A stretch of 64,000 nt of DNA, taken from positions 310,001 through 374,000 of the forward strand of contig FOLJ01000003.1 in the NCBI GenBank assembly GCA_900112325.1, in the 5' to 3' direction. Below are positions 42,322-51,244 of this stretch, piece after piece; within the stretch, counting starts at the first letter, position 1, and the number at the start of each line of letters is the position of its first letter. A program made the translations under genes and the position numbers. The stretch comes from Micromonospora sediminimaris (GTDB lineage: Bacteria; Actinomycetota; Actinomycetes; Mycobacteriales; Micromonosporaceae). Below the pieces are notes generated by a model that had not been told where the DNA came from, searched no databases, and saw nothing but the letters and a program-made list of their open reading frames with translations.

Positions 42322-43356
42322 GTGCCGACCCTGCACGTGATCCTGCCGGGCGACATCGACGACCCGGCGTCACCCAGCGGCGGCAACGGCTACGACCGGC
42401 GGATCTGCGCCGGGCTCACCGCCGCCGGCTGGTTGGTCCGCGAGCACGCCGTGGCCGGTGACTGGCCGAGACCGTCCCCGGCGGCGCAGGCTGCGTTGGC
42501 GCGGGTGCTGGCCGGTACGCCGGACGGTGCGCTGGTGCTGGTCGACGGCCTGGTCGCCTCGGTGGTGCCGGACGTGCTCGCCGCGCACTCCGGGCGGCTG
42601 CGCCTGGTCGCGCTGGTGCACCTGCCCCGGGACGACGACACCGAGGCCCGAGCGCTGGCCGCGGTCACCGCCGTGGTGGCCACCAGCGCCTGGACCCGCG
42701 ACGCGCTCCTGCGGCGGTACCCGTTGCCCGCCGAACGGGTGCACGTGGCGCCGCCCGGGGTGGACCCGGCGTCGCCGGCGACCGGCTCGGCGACCGGTTC
42801 GGCCCTGCTCTGCGTCGCGGCGGTCGCCCGGCACAAGGGGCACGACGTCCTGGTCGAGGCGCTGACCATGGTGGCCGACCGGCACTGGACGTTGGCCTGC
42901 GTCGGTCCGCTGCACCGGGAGCCGGAGTTCGTCGACCGGCTGCGCGAGCGGATCAGCGCCGGGCGGCTCACCGACCGGATCCAGCTGACCGGTCCGTTGC
43001 CCGGTGACCGGCTCGCTGCCGCCTACGCCGCCGCCGACCTGCTGGTGCACCCGTCGCGCGGTGAGACGTACGGGATGGTGGTCACCGAGGCGCTGGCACG
43101 TGGCGTACCGGTGCTCGCCACCGCCGTCGGCGGGCTGCCCGACGCCCTCGGGCGCACGGCGGCGGGCGACCGGCCGGGTCTGCTGGTGCCGCCGGACGAC
43201 CCGGCAGCCCTGGCCACGGCGCTGCGCCGCTGGCTCGACGACGCGGCCCTGCGCGCGCACCTGCGGCACGTCGCCGTCCAGCGACGGGACACCCTCGCCG
43301 ACTGGAGCAGCGCGATCGCCCAGATCACCACGGCCCTGAAGGAGGCGTCGGCATGA
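42322..43356 (+). CDS. GT4 family glycosyltransferase
   Basis: 344 residues of the GT-B fold. The donor-site EX7E motif is seen in SRGETYGMVVTEALARGVPVLAT, and LCVAAVARHKGHDVLVEAL opens the C-terminal domain. The N-terminal domain begins LHVILPGDIDDPASPSGGNGYDRRI. Likely uses an NDP-sugar to glycosylate the product of this operon, at the cytoplasmic side (no signal or membrane segments). GTG 42322, one base after the previous stop, is preferred over GTG 42304. The next gene overlaps by ATGA. Confidence 0.9.
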   Translation: MPTLHVILPGDIDDPASPSGGNGYDRRICAGLTAAGWLVREHAVAGDWPRPSPAAQAALARVLAGTPDGALVLVDGLVASVVPDVLAAHSGRLRLVALVHLPRDDDTEARALAAVTAVVATSAWTRDALLRRYPLPAERVHVAPPGVDPASPATGSATGSALLCVAAVARHKGHDVLVEALTMVADRHWTLACVGPLHREPEFVDRLRERISAGRLTDRIQLTGPLPGDRLAAAYAAADLLVHPSRGETYGMVVTEALARGVPVLATAVGGLPDALGRTAAGDRPGLLVPPDDPAALATALRRWLDDAALRAHLRHVAVQRRDTLADWSSAIAQITTALKEASA

Positions 43357-44180
43357 GCATCGATCTCCCGCCGGATTTCGCGCGGTGGCTAGCGTTGCGG
43401 GAACCCGCCGACGTGGCAGCCCGGTCCACCGAACTGGTCGACAAGCTGCGGGCGGCGCTGCCCGGCCACGGCGGCCCCCTGGTGGTGCATGACCTCGGCG
43501 CCGGTACCGGCTCACTGGGCCGCTGGCTGGCCCCGCTGCTGCCCGGCGCACAGCACTGGATCCTGTACGACCAGGATCCGGACCTGTTGGCCCGGGCCCG
43601 CGCCGGCATGCCGGCCGTCGCCAGTGACGGCGCACCGGTGACCGTCGAGACGCGCCAGGGCGACCTGACCCGACTGACCGCCGCCGAGTTGGCCGACGCC
43701 GCCCTGGTCACCGCCTCGGCCCTGCTCGACATGCTTACCGCCGAGGAACTCGACCACCTGGTCGCCGCCTGCGCCGAGGCCCGTTGCCCGGCGTTGTTCC
43801 TGATCTCCGTGACCGGCACCGTGCGGTTGACCCCGGCCGACCCGCTGGACGACCAGGTCGCCGCCGCCTTCAACGCACACCAGCGGCGTACCGTCGGCGG
43901 TCGGCGGCTGCTCGGGCCGGACGCGGTCGACGCCTGTGCGGCCGCCTTCGCCCGGCACGGGGGGGACGTGGAACGACGCCCCAGCCCCTGGCTGCTCGGG
44001 CCGGAGCAGGCCGCCCTGGCGGCGGAGTGGTTCACCGGATGGCTCGACGCGGCTCGTGAGGAACGCGTTGAACTGACCGCCCGAACCGGCGAGTACGAAC
44101 GCCGTCGGCTGGCGGAGGCTGAAACCGGTCGGCTCGGGGTACTGGTCGGTCACGTCGACCTGCTGGCGCTGCCCCGTTGA
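43353..44180 (+). CDS. Class I SAM-dependent methyltransferase
   Basis: 275 residues. Motif I is VVHDLGAGTGSLGRWLAP, the acidic loop is ILYDQDPDLLARA, and motif IV is ALVTASALLDMLTAEEL. A Rossmann methyltransferase, cytoplasmic. It starts at ATG 43353 within the glycosyltransferase stop. Its acceptor is probably a sugar or ring position of the compound made by this operon; nothing in the sequence fixes which. Confidence 0.88.
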   Translation: MSIDLPPDFARWLALREPADVAARSTELVDKLRAALPGHGGPLVVHDLGAGTGSLGRWLAPLLPGAQHWILYDQDPDLLARARAGMPAVASDGAPVTVETRQGDLTRLTAAELADAALVTASALLDMLTAEELDHLVAACAEARCPALFLISVTGTVRLTPADPLDDQVAAAFNAHQRRTVGGRRLLGPDAVDACAAAFARHGGDVERRPSPWLLGPEQAALAAEWFTGWLDAAREERVELTARTGEYERRRLAEAETGRLGVLVGHVDLLALPR

Positions 44181-44242
44181 ACCGGCAGCCGACCAGCTAC
44201 GTGCGTACAGTCAGGGAAGATCGTCATGCCGGGGAGGCACGG

Positions 44243-45205
44243 GTGGGGGATGAAGCTGGCGGCGCCGCACCCACGGCGACCCCGGCGGGTCGGTCGTTCT
44301 GGGGCTGGGCCCGACTGGCGCTGGGACTGGCCGTCCTCGTCGGGCTGCTCTGCTGGCTCGGCACCGGTCCGTTCCTGGCCGGACTGCGGCTGATCGACGC
44401 GCCAGCCCTGGCCGCCGCGCTCGCCATCGGCGTCCTCACCACCGTCTGCGCCGCCTGGCGGTGGAGTCTCGTCGCGGGTGGGCTCGGCGTCCGGCTGCCG
44501 CTGCGGGAGGCGGTCGCCCACTGCTACCGGGCGATCTTCCTGAACGCGACGCTGCCCGGCGGGATCCTCGGTGACGTGCACCGCGCCGTGCGGCACGGCC
44601 GCGAAGTGGGTGACGTCGGACGCGGCATCCGGGCGGTGGTGTGGGAACGGATGGCCGGGCAGGTGGTGCTGGTCGCGGTCGCCGTGGTGCTGCTGTTCGC
44701 CTTCCCGTCCCCGGTGCGTCCGTTCCTGCCGGTGGCGACCGCCGTGGCGGTGGTGGTGCTGGTCGCCGTGGTGCTGGCCGCCCGCCTGCTGCCGCAGTCC
44801 GGTGCCTCCCGGTGGGCGCGCGCCTTGGGTACCGCCGTCTCGGACGTACGACGCGGGCTGCTCGGCCGGCGTACCTGGGCCGGGGTGCTGTTCGCCTCGG
44901 CGCTGGCCGTCGCCGGGCACCTCGCCACCTTCCTGGTGGCGGCACGCACCGCGGGTTCCACCGCCCCGTTGACCCTGCTGCTGCCGCTGACCCTGCTGGC
45001 CCTGCTCGCGATGGGGGTGCCGGCCAACGTCGCCGGGTTCGGCCCCCGCGAGGGGGTGGCCGCGTGGGCGTTCGCCGCCGCCGGCCTGACCGCCGCCGAG
45101 GGGGTGGCCACCGCGACGGTGTACGGCGCCCTGGTGCTCGTCGCGAGCCTGCCCGGAGCCGCCGTGCTGCTGGCCCGACGTGTCCGTGTACCCGCCACCG
45201 TCTGA
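44243..45205 (+). CDS. UPF0104 / LPG-synthase transmembrane-domain protein
   Basis: 320 residues with eight or so helices. Family markers are FLNATLPGGILGDVHRAVRHGREVGD and GFGPREGVAAWAF (the FG.REG motif). The fold is that of the flippase domain of lysylphosphatidylglycerol synthase (MprF) and of several glycolipid transfer proteins. It may flip or modify a lipid-linked form of the operon product. GTG 44243 is chosen because GGGGAGG lies 5 bases upstream; a TTG at 44177 overlapping the previous stop is the alternative but lacks such a site. Confidence 0.85.
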   Translation: MGDEAGGAAPTATPAGRSFWGWARLALGLAVLVGLLCWLGTGPFLAGLRLIDAPALAAALAIGVLTTVCAAWRWSLVAGGLGVRLPLREAVAHCYRAIFLNATLPGGILGDVHRAVRHGREVGDVGRGIRAVVWERMAGQVVLVAVAVVLLFAFPSPVRPFLPVATAVAVVVLVAVVLAARLLPQSGASRWARALGTAVSDVRRGLLGRRTWAGVLFASALAVAGHLATFLVAARTAGSTAPLTLLLPLTLLALLAMGVPANVAGFGPREGVAAWAFAAAGLTAAEGVATATVYGALVLVASLPGAAVLLARRVRVPATV

Positions 45206-45216
45206 CGAGGAGACCC

Positions 45217-45858
45217 ATGTCCGAATCACTGCCTGTCGCCACCATCCGGACGCAGGTCACCGTGCCGCTGCGGTTTCCCGACGGTTACACCACCACGGCC
45301 CGCCTGTTCACCTTCGACGGGCTGGTCGACGGCCGGGAGCACCTCGCCTTCGCCCTCGGCGACACCGCCGCGGCCGAACGCGGCGGCAACGTGCCACTGG
45401 TCCGGCCGCACAGCGAATGTCTCACCGGCGACGTGTTCGGCAGCCAGCGCTGCGACTGCGGGCCGCAGTTGCGTGAGGCGGTGCAGCGCATCGCCGACGT
45501 CGGCGGCTACCTGCTCTACCTGCGCCAGGAGGGCCGAGGGATCGGGCTGTACGCCAAGCTCGACGCGTACGCGTTGCAGGACGCGGGGCTGGACACCTTC
45601 GAGGCCAACGTCGCGCTCGGTCACGCCGAGGACGAACGCGACTACACCGTCGCCGCGCAGATGCTCGCCGCGCTCAGCGTCGGACCCATCGCGGTGCTGA
45701 GCAACAACCCGGAGAAGACCGAGCAGTTGGGTCGGCTCGGGATCACCGTGACCGAGCAGGTGCCCACCGGCGTGTTCCTGTCCCCGGCCAACGCCGACTA
45801 CCTCGCGGCGAAGGCCAGCCGCGCGGCCCGCACCGCCGACCTTCCCTTCGTCCGGTGA
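45217..45858 (+). CDS. GTP cyclohydrolase II (stand-alone)
   Basis: 213 residues. Zinc cysteines C68, C79 and C81 (ECLTGDVFGSQRCDC), the GTP loop RQEGRGIGL and DERDYTVAAQML are all present. Y118, in KLDAYALQD, aligns with the E. coli RibA Tyr105 region. In one Streptomyces coelicolor homologue (SCO6655, as I recall) this position is Met and the enzyme stops at the formyl intermediate, so Tyr predicts full cyclohydrolase II chemistry giving the diaminopyrimidinone ribosyl phosphate. It is not fused to RibB, unlike riboflavin RibA of most actinobacteria. GAGGAG precedes ATG 45217. Confidence 0.93.
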   Translation: MSESLPVATIRTQVTVPLRFPDGYTTTARLFTFDGLVDGREHLAFALGDTAAAERGGNVPLVRPHSECLTGDVFGSQRCDCGPQLREAVQRIADVGGYLLYLRQEGRGIGLYAKLDAYALQDAGLDTFEANVALGHAEDERDYTVAAQMLAALSVGPIAVLSNNPEKTEQLGRLGITVTEQVPTGVFLSPANADYLAAKASRAARTADLPFVR

Positions 45859-46571
45859 CCGGCCCGCCCGGGGTGGCCCGGCCGTACGTGCTGCTCAGCT
45901 GCGCCACCTCGATCGACGGCTACATCGACGACGCCACCGAGGAGCGGCTGCTGCTGTCCAACGACGCGGATCTCGACCGGGTGGACGAGGTCCGCGCCGG
46001 CTGCGACGCGATCCTGGTCGGCGCCGGCACCGTACGCCGTGACGATCCCCGGTTGCTGGTGCGCTGCGAACGGCGCCGGGCCGCGCGGGTCGCCCGTGGC
46101 CTGCCGGCGTCGCCCACCCGGGTAACCGTGACCGGCTGCGGCGACCTGGATCCGCAGGCCCGGCTGTTCACCGTCGGTGACACCGAGCGGATCGTCTACA
46201 GCGCCAGCGGCGCCGTTGAGAAGACCCGGCACCGGCTGGGCGCGCTGGCCACCGTGGTCGACGCCGGTGACCCGGTCGACCTGGTGCGGATGTTGGCCGA
46301 CCTGGCCGAGCGGGGCATCGGCAGGCTGCTGGTGGAGGGCGGCGCGGGCGTGCACGGACAGTTCCTCGCGGCAGGGCTCGCCGACGAGCTGCACCTGGTG
46401 GTGGCCCCGTTCTTCGTTGGTGACCGGCGGGCACCGCGGTTCGTCGGCGAGGGCAGCTTCCCGTGGCACCCGGGTCGGCGGGCGCAGGTGGTCGAGGCGC
46501 GGCAGATCGGTGACGTGGTGCTCACCCGCTACGCCCTGTCCGAACGCTGCGAACCGACGCAGGCCGACTGA
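45855..46571 (+). CDS. RibD C-terminal-type (dihydrofolate-reductase-fold) reductase
   Basis: 238 residues, the reductase domain of RibD without the deaminase domain. Features are YVLLSCATSIDGYIDD at the N-terminus, the NADPH region CDAILVGAGTVRRDDPRL and the GIGRLLVEGGAGVHGQFLAAGLADELHL motif. It reduces the ribosyl of a pyrimidine nucleotide with NADPH, the step that follows GTP cyclohydrolase II (directly, when deamination is skipped or comes later). It overlaps the cyclohydrolase gene by GTGA. Last gene of the operon. Confidence 0.91.
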   Translation: MTGPPGVARPYVLLSCATSIDGYIDDATEERLLLSNDADLDRVDEVRAGCDAILVGAGTVRRDDPRLLVRCERRRAARVARGLPASPTRVTVTGCGDLDPQARLFTVGDTERIVYSASGAVEKTRHRLGALATVVDAGDPVDLVRMLADLAERGIGRLLVEGGAGVHGQFLAAGLADELHLVVAPFFVGDRRAPRFVGEGSFPWHPGRRAQVVEARQIGDVVLTRYALSERCEPTQAD

Positions 46572-46606
46572 CGCGCCATCTCGCGCTGTCTCTGCGGCGG
46601 CGGGGC

Positions 46607-46666
46607 CGCGACATGCCGCATGTCGCGCTGTCCGGGTGGCGGGAAGGCGCGACATGCCGCATGTCG
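46607..46666. repeat. Pair of hairpins between convergent genes (E7)
   Basis: Two copies of the dyad CGACATGCCGCATGTCG (46609-46625 and 46650-46666; 9-bp arms in the first when the CG flanks are included), 41 bp apart, each preceded at some distance by TCGCGCTGTC. They lie between the ends of the RibD-type gene and the leftward acyltransferase gene and probably act as a bidirectional terminator. Confidence 0.7.
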
Positions 46667-46736
46667 GGGGTAGGCCCCGCCGGGCCGGACCGCCGGCTGA
46701 CTCCGCCTCGGCTCGACCGAGGACTTCGACCAGGGT

Positions 46737-47285
46737 CTAATCCGAGGGACGGTCGAGGAACATCAGTCGGGCCCGCTTGTCGGCCAGGTCGATCAGCGGG
46801 CCGTCGACGAAACCGGCTCGCCGCAACCGGCTGATCGCCTTGTCGTTGCGGGCGTCCGGCTCCATCACCAGCCGTAGCCGGCTGCGGTCGGTGAAGACGA
46901 AGGTGACGAACTCGCCCAGCAGCGTGCCGGTGAACCCCGGTTCCGGCCGTACCGGGGTGCCGATCAGCAGGTGCCCGCCGTGGTCACCGGGGCGCACCGG
47001 GTAGCACTCGCCGACCGGGTCATGCTCCGGTTCGTAGGTCTGGAACAGCGCCACCGGGTGCCCGTCGCGCAGGGTGAGGTACGCGTGGTGGGTGGAGAGC
47101 GAGTCCACGTACCGGTAGATCTCGGCGACCTGCTCCCGGTCGGCGTCGCGCATCCCCCAGAACCGGGCCCGTTCCTGACTGACCCAGGAGTGGATGACGT
47201 CGGCGTCGGTGTCGGGCTCGACCGGCCGGAAGGTGACCACGCCGAATCGGGGCACGTGTCGTTCGTAGTGGTGACGGTCAGTCAT
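46737..47285 (-). CDS. Siderophore-type GNAT acyltransferase (second copy in locus)
   Basis: 182 residues, a GNAT of the AlcB/IucB/DesC type: FRPVEPDTDADVIHSWVSQERARFWGM at the N-terminus and the acceptor/CoA region DHGGHLLIGTPVR...RLRLVMEPDARNDKAISRLRRAGF. These enzymes acylate N-hydroxycadaverine or N-hydroxylysine. It is distinct from desC at 56460. Last gene of the leftward iron-regulated operon; its ATG lies inside the penicillin acylase gene (8-bp overlap, GAGGAG upstream). As I recall, similar acylase-plus-acyltransferase pairs (desG/desH) accompany some desferrioxamine clusters. Confidence 0.87.
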   Translation of the reverse strand: MTDRHHYERHVPRFGVVTFRPVEPDTDADVIHSWVSQERARFWGMRDADREQVAEIYRYVDSLSTHHAYLTLRDGHPVALFQTYEPEHDPVGECYPVRPGDHGGHLLIGTPVRPEPGFTGTLLGEFVTFVFTDRSRLRLVMEPDARNDKAISRLRRAGFVDGPLIDLADKRARLMFLDRPSD

Positions 47286-49320
47286 CGTGCTCCTCGGTCA
47301 GCCGGTCCCAGTCACAGCCGATCTGGATCAGGTCGCCGCTCACCCACAGCGGCAGTTGGTCGTCGCGGTGCGGTCCACTGCCGGTGGCGCCGAGCGGCAC
47401 CACCCAGCGGCTGTCGTCCCGCCGGGCCAGGTCCCAGACGTAGCGGGCCGCCGGCCCGCGCAGGCACAGGTCGGTGACTCCGGGGACGCTGGAGGTGGCC
47501 AACACACAGTCGTGGTCGCCGGAGAGCCGCGGACCTGGCGGCGCGGCCGGCTCGGGCAACGCCTGCCACGGCAGGAGGCGGTGCCGTTCGCCCCAGCACG
47601 GGAGGTCGTCGTGGGCGGCCACCTCCGCCAGGGCCTCGCTCAGCAGCTCGGCCCGATACAGGCCGGGCAGGTCGGCGTGCAGCAACGGGGTCACCGCGTA
47701 CCCGACCCGGGGGAGCAGGGCCAGCCACGGCCGGAACACCTCGGGATAGGCGGGTGGTTCGGCCAGCGCCGCCAGCGCGGGGTGGGCGGCGAGCCGGCGG
47801 GTCACGGCGGCCCGCAGGTCGGCGAAGGCGGCGGCGTCCACGCTGTCGGCGGTCATCCGGCGATCCCAGGCCAGCAGACGTTCCCGCAGCCCGGCGGCGG
47901 CCGCGCCGAGCCCGTCCAGCCTGGCGAGCAGGTCCAACAGCGGCGCGGCGGCGGCCAAATGGGTGTCGGTGTGCACGCTCGCCAACTGTTCGGCACGCCA
48001 GTCGTCTGTGGCGTCCAGCAGTTGGCGGATCCGGTCGGCCCGGTACGGCGGCGCGAACTCCACGCCGAGTTCGGCGGCGATGCCACGGTCGTTGGCCATC
48101 ACCGCCACCCGGTCGACCGGTGCCTTCGGCATGTCGTGCCAGCCCCGCCAGGCGTGGCTCGCCTCCCAACCGGGAACCACCCGCAGCCCGTTGTCCGGGT
48201 GGCGACGCGGCACCCGGCCGGCCACCCGGTGCAGCAGTCCGCCGGCCGTGTCGGCCGCGAGGACCACGTTCACCGGCTCGACCCAGCCGCTAAGCGCCGC
48301 GTCGATGTCGTCGACGGTCCGTGCCCGCAGCAGCGCCGGCAGAACGCTGAAGCCCAGCTCACCGAGGACGCGGGGCGGATAGCGCAGGCTGACCGTGACG
48401 GCCGGGTCGTCGTCGGGCCCACCGGAGATCAGCGGCCCCCGGTCGGTCTCGATCACCTCGACCTCGACCGGTTCGGCGCCGGCCACCTCGATCGTCTCGA
48501 CGTGCCGGTGCGCGGGTCGCCACCCGTCCGGCCCGTACGCCTCGACCCGGTCGCCCCGGCGGCGCAGCCGTTCGGCGTACCCGTCCTGGTAGTCGGCCAT
48601 GGCGTTGGTGATCGCCCAGGCGACCTGGCCGGCATGACCGAAATGGGGGATGCCCGGAACGCCGGGCACGGCGAACCCGAGCACGTCGTACTCCGGGCAG
48701 GCGAGACGGATCTGCTGGTAGATGCCGGGCGCTTCGATGATCCGGTGCGGATCACCGGCGATCAGGGCGGCCCCGGTGGCGGTGCGGTCGGCGGCGAGTA
48801 GCCAGCCGTTGCTGCCCGAGGTGACGTGGTTGTCGACCGCGAACAGGCCGGTCGCCTGCGGGCCGAGTCGGCGGGTCACGTGGTCGCGCCAGAGTTTGGT
48901 GCCGAAGCCCGCGAAGAGCACGTGGTGACCGAGCCAGATCGCCAGCGGGGTCCATGGCTGCCAGCGGCCCGGCCGCAGGCCGGTGGCAGCGAACTCCGGA
49001 GCCTGCGCCGCACCGGTGGCGAGCGCGGCGTTGACCCCGTCCACGTAGCGACCTACCCATTCGGCGGTGGCCGGGTCGAGGGCGGCGTGGCAACGTCGGG
49101 CGGTGTCGTCGAGCCTCGCCCGGCGGGCGAAGCTGTCCCAGGCCACCGCGTCGGTGCCGAGAAACGAGGCGGAGGTGCCCTGGGACCTGTGCCGTTCCAC
49201 CTCGATCTGCCAGGCCCGGTCCAGGGCGGTGACCCGACCCTGGGCGTAGGCCAGCGACGTGTGGTCGTCAGCGCGCAGGTGCGGGACGCCGTAGCCGTCG
49301 CGGTAGCGGCGGGCGCTCAC
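47278..49320 (-). CDS. Penicillin acylase family amidohydrolase in siderophore operon
   Basis: 680 residues, an Ntn-hydrolase of the penicillin G acylase family. The predicted autocleavage and nucleophile site is VTSGSNGWLL, where the Ser before Asn-Gly becomes the N-terminus of the beta chain. Other family blocks are VPGVPGIPHFGHAGQVAWAITNAMADYQD and VANDRG-like VMANDRGIAAEL. No signal peptide is visible, so it seems cytoplasmic, unlike secreted penicillin acylases. GTG 49320 overlaps the ATPase gene stop. In the siderophore setting it may remove or exchange acyl groups on desferrioxamine intermediates. Confidence 0.88.
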   Translation of the reverse strand: MSARRYRDGYGVPHLRADDHTSLAYAQGRVTALDRAWQIEVERHRSQGTSASFLGTDAVAWDSFARRARLDDTARRCHAALDPATAEWVGRYVDGVNAALATGAAQAPEFAATGLRPGRWQPWTPLAIWLGHHVLFAGFGTKLWRDHVTRRLGPQATGLFAVDNHVTSGSNGWLLAADRTATGAALIAGDPHRIIEAPGIYQQIRLACPEYDVLGFAVPGVPGIPHFGHAGQVAWAITNAMADYQDGYAERLRRRGDRVEAYGPDGWRPAHRHVETIEVAGAEPVEVEVIETDRGPLISGGPDDDPAVTVSLRYPPRVLGELGFSVLPALLRARTVDDIDAALSGWVEPVNVVLAADTAGGLLHRVAGRVPRRHPDNGLRVVPGWEASHAWRGWHDMPKAPVDRVAVMANDRGIAAELGVEFAPPYRADRIRQLLDATDDWRAEQLASVHTDTHLAAAAPLLDLLARLDGLGAAAAGLRERLLAWDRRMTADSVDAAAFADLRAAVTRRLAAHPALAALAEPPAYPEVFRPWLALLPRVGYAVTPLLHADLPGLYRAELLSEALAEVAAHDDLPCWGERHRLLPWQALPEPAAPPGPRLSGDHDCVLATSSVPGVTDLCLRGPAARYVWDLARRDDSRWVVPLGATGSGPHRDDQLPLWVSGDLIQIGCDWDRLTEEHDD

Positions 49321-50126
49321 CGCGCCACCGTACCGGCTCGGGCGCGGGCTGCGGGAACCACCAGCGGCGTACCCGTCTCCGGGTCGTCGATGACCCGGCA
49401 GGGCAGGCCGAAGACCTCCTCGACCAGCTCGGCGGTGACGATCCGGCGGGGTTCGCCCGCGGCCACCACCCGGCCACCGCGCATCGCGATCAGGTGGGTG
49501 GCGTAGCGGGCGGCGTGGTTGAGGTCGTGCAGCACCGCGACAAGCGTGCGTCCCTGCTCCTCGTGCAGCCGGGCACACAGGTCGAGGACCTCGATCTGGT
49601 GGGCGATGTCGAGGTACGTGGTCGGTTCGTCCAGCAGCAGCAGGGGCGTCTGCTGGGCCAGCGCCATGGCCAGCCAGACCCGTTGCCGCTGGCCACCGGA
49701 GAGTTCGTCGACCAGCCGGTCGCCGAGGTCGTCGACGCCGGTGGCGGCCATCGACTCGGCGACGATCCGCTCGTCCTCGGGGGACCACTGCCGCAGCAGC
49801 CCCTGGTGCGGGTAGCGGCCCCGGGCCACCAACTCGGCCACCCCGATGCCGTCAGGGGCGATCGGCGACTGGGGCAGCAACCCGAGCGTACGGGCCACGG
49901 CGCGGGCGGAGAGCCGGTGGATGTCCGCACCGTCGAGCAGCACCGCCCCGGCGGCCGGCTTCAGCAGCCGCGACAGCGCCCGCAGCAGCGTGGACTTACC
50001 GCACGCGTTCGGGCCGATGATGACCGTGAAGGAGCGGTCGGGCACGGCAACGGTGAGATCCTCGGCGACGACGCGTCGGTCGTAGGCGAGCCGCAGCCCG
50101 TTGCCACCGAGCCGGGAGGTCGACAT
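49317..50126 (-). CDS. Ferric-siderophore ABC transporter ATP-binding protein
   Basis: 269 residues. Walker A GPNACGKSTLLRALS, signature LSGGQRQRVWLAMALAQ and Walker B LLLLDEPTTYLDIAHQIEVL are those of FepC/FecE-type importers. ATG 50126 is chosen for GGAG 8 bases upstream and family length. ATG 50222 (TGATG overlap with the permease) would add a 32-residue Pro/Thr-rich leader with no homology. Works with the two FecCD permeases and the binding lipoprotein across the divide. Confidence 0.92.
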   Translation of the reverse strand: MSTSRLGGNGLRLAYDRRVVAEDLTVAVPDRSFTVIIGPNACGKSTLLRALSRLLKPAAGAVLLDGADIHRLSARAVARTLGLLPQSPIAPDGIGVAELVARGRYPHQGLLRQWSPEDERIVAESMAATGVDDLGDRLVDELSGGQRQRVWLAMALAQQTPLLLLDEPTTYLDIAHQIEVLDLCARLHEEQGRTLVAVLHDLNHAARYATHLIAMRGGRVVAAGEPRRIVTAELVEEVFGLPCRVIDDPETGTPLVVPAARARAGTVAR

Positions 50127-50221
50127 GCTTGTTGCTCCGTTCTCGGGTGTCGTGGTCGGGACCGGTGTCATGGTCGGGACCGGCACGGTGGTCGGCTGCG
50201 GTTCGCGGGACTGTCCGGGCA

Positions 50222-51244
50222 TCACAGCCGGCCCGCCCGGCGCTCGGTGGCCAGTAGCCACACCAGGTAGCCGCCGCCGATCACGCCGGTCACCACGCCG
50301 ACCGGCAGCTGACCGGGTAGGGCGCGCAGGGCGACCTGATCGGCGACCACGATGATCAACGCGCCGATGAGCGCCGCCGGCAGCAGGGTGACCCCGGGTG
50401 CCCGGGTGAGCCGGCGGGCGAGGTGGGGGGCGGTGAGCGCGACGAACGGCACCGGCCCGGCGGCGGCTGCGGACAGCGCCACCAGCAGCACGGCCCCGGC
50501 GAGCAGCAGCATCCGCATCCGGTGCACGCTCACCCCCAGCCCGCTGGCGGCGTCGTCGCCCAGCTCGGTCATCCGCAGCGCCGGAGCGCAGGCCAGCAGC
50601 GCCGGCACCAGCACCACGAGGGCGACCAGCAGCGGCACGGCGTCGGACCAGCCGCGGCCATCGAGGCTGCCGGTGAGCCAGAGCATCGCCCGGGAAGCGC
50701 TCATCAGCGGTACCCGGGTCATCAGGTAGCCGTTGACGCCGGTGAGGATGGCCGACATGCCGATGCCGACCAGGACCAGCCGGTAGCCGTGCACGCCGCG
50801 CCGCCACGCGATCAGGTAGATGAGCAGGCCGGTGACCACGCCGCCGAGGGCCGCGGAGCCGGCGAGGGCGGCGCTGCTGCCGCCGACGGCGACCACGACG
50901 AGCGCGCCGGTTGCCGCGCCCTGGGTGAAACCGAGCACGTCCGGGCTGCCCAGCGGGTTTCGGACCAGCGCCTGGAAGACTGCTCCGGCCAGGCCGAGCG
51001 CGGTGCCCACGGCCAGGCCGGTGACCAGCCTGGGCAACCGCAGCTGGGTGACGATGAACTCCTCGGCGGCGCTGCCGCCACCGGTCAGGGTGCGCAGCAC
51101 GTCGGCCGGTGACATCGGGTACTCGCCATGTCCGACGGCCAGTACGCCGACGCCGACGGTTAGCAGCAGGCAGACCGCGCCGACGGCGAGGACGCGGGGA
51201 TGCAACCGGACGGAGAGCCGGCCGGGCGTACGAATCACGATCAT
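50222..51244 (-). CDS. Ferric-siderophore ABC transporter permease (FecCD), second
   Basis: 340 residues, about ten helices. FecCD landmarks: RLPRLVTGLAVGTALGLAGAVFQALVRNPLGSPDVLGFTQGA and the coupling segment VPFVALTAPHLARRLTRA. Its start overlaps the upstream permease stop by ATGA. Forms the membrane channel with the other permease. Confidence 0.93.
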   Translation of the reverse strand: MIVIRTPGRLSVRLHPRVLAVGAVCLLLTVGVGVLAVGHGEYPMSPADVLRTLTGGGSAAEEFIVTQLRLPRLVTGLAVGTALGLAGAVFQALVRNPLGSPDVLGFTQGAATGALVVVAVGGSSAALAGSAALGGVVTGLLIYLIAWRRGVHGYRLVLVGIGMSAILTGVNGYLMTRVPLMSASRAMLWLTGSLDGRGWSDAVPLLVALVVLVPALLACAPALRMTELGDDAASGLGVSVHRMRMLLLAGAVLLVALSAAAAGPVPFVALTAPHLARRLTRAPGVTLLPAALIGALIIVVADQVALRALPGQLPVGVVTGVIGGGYLVWLLATERRAGRL

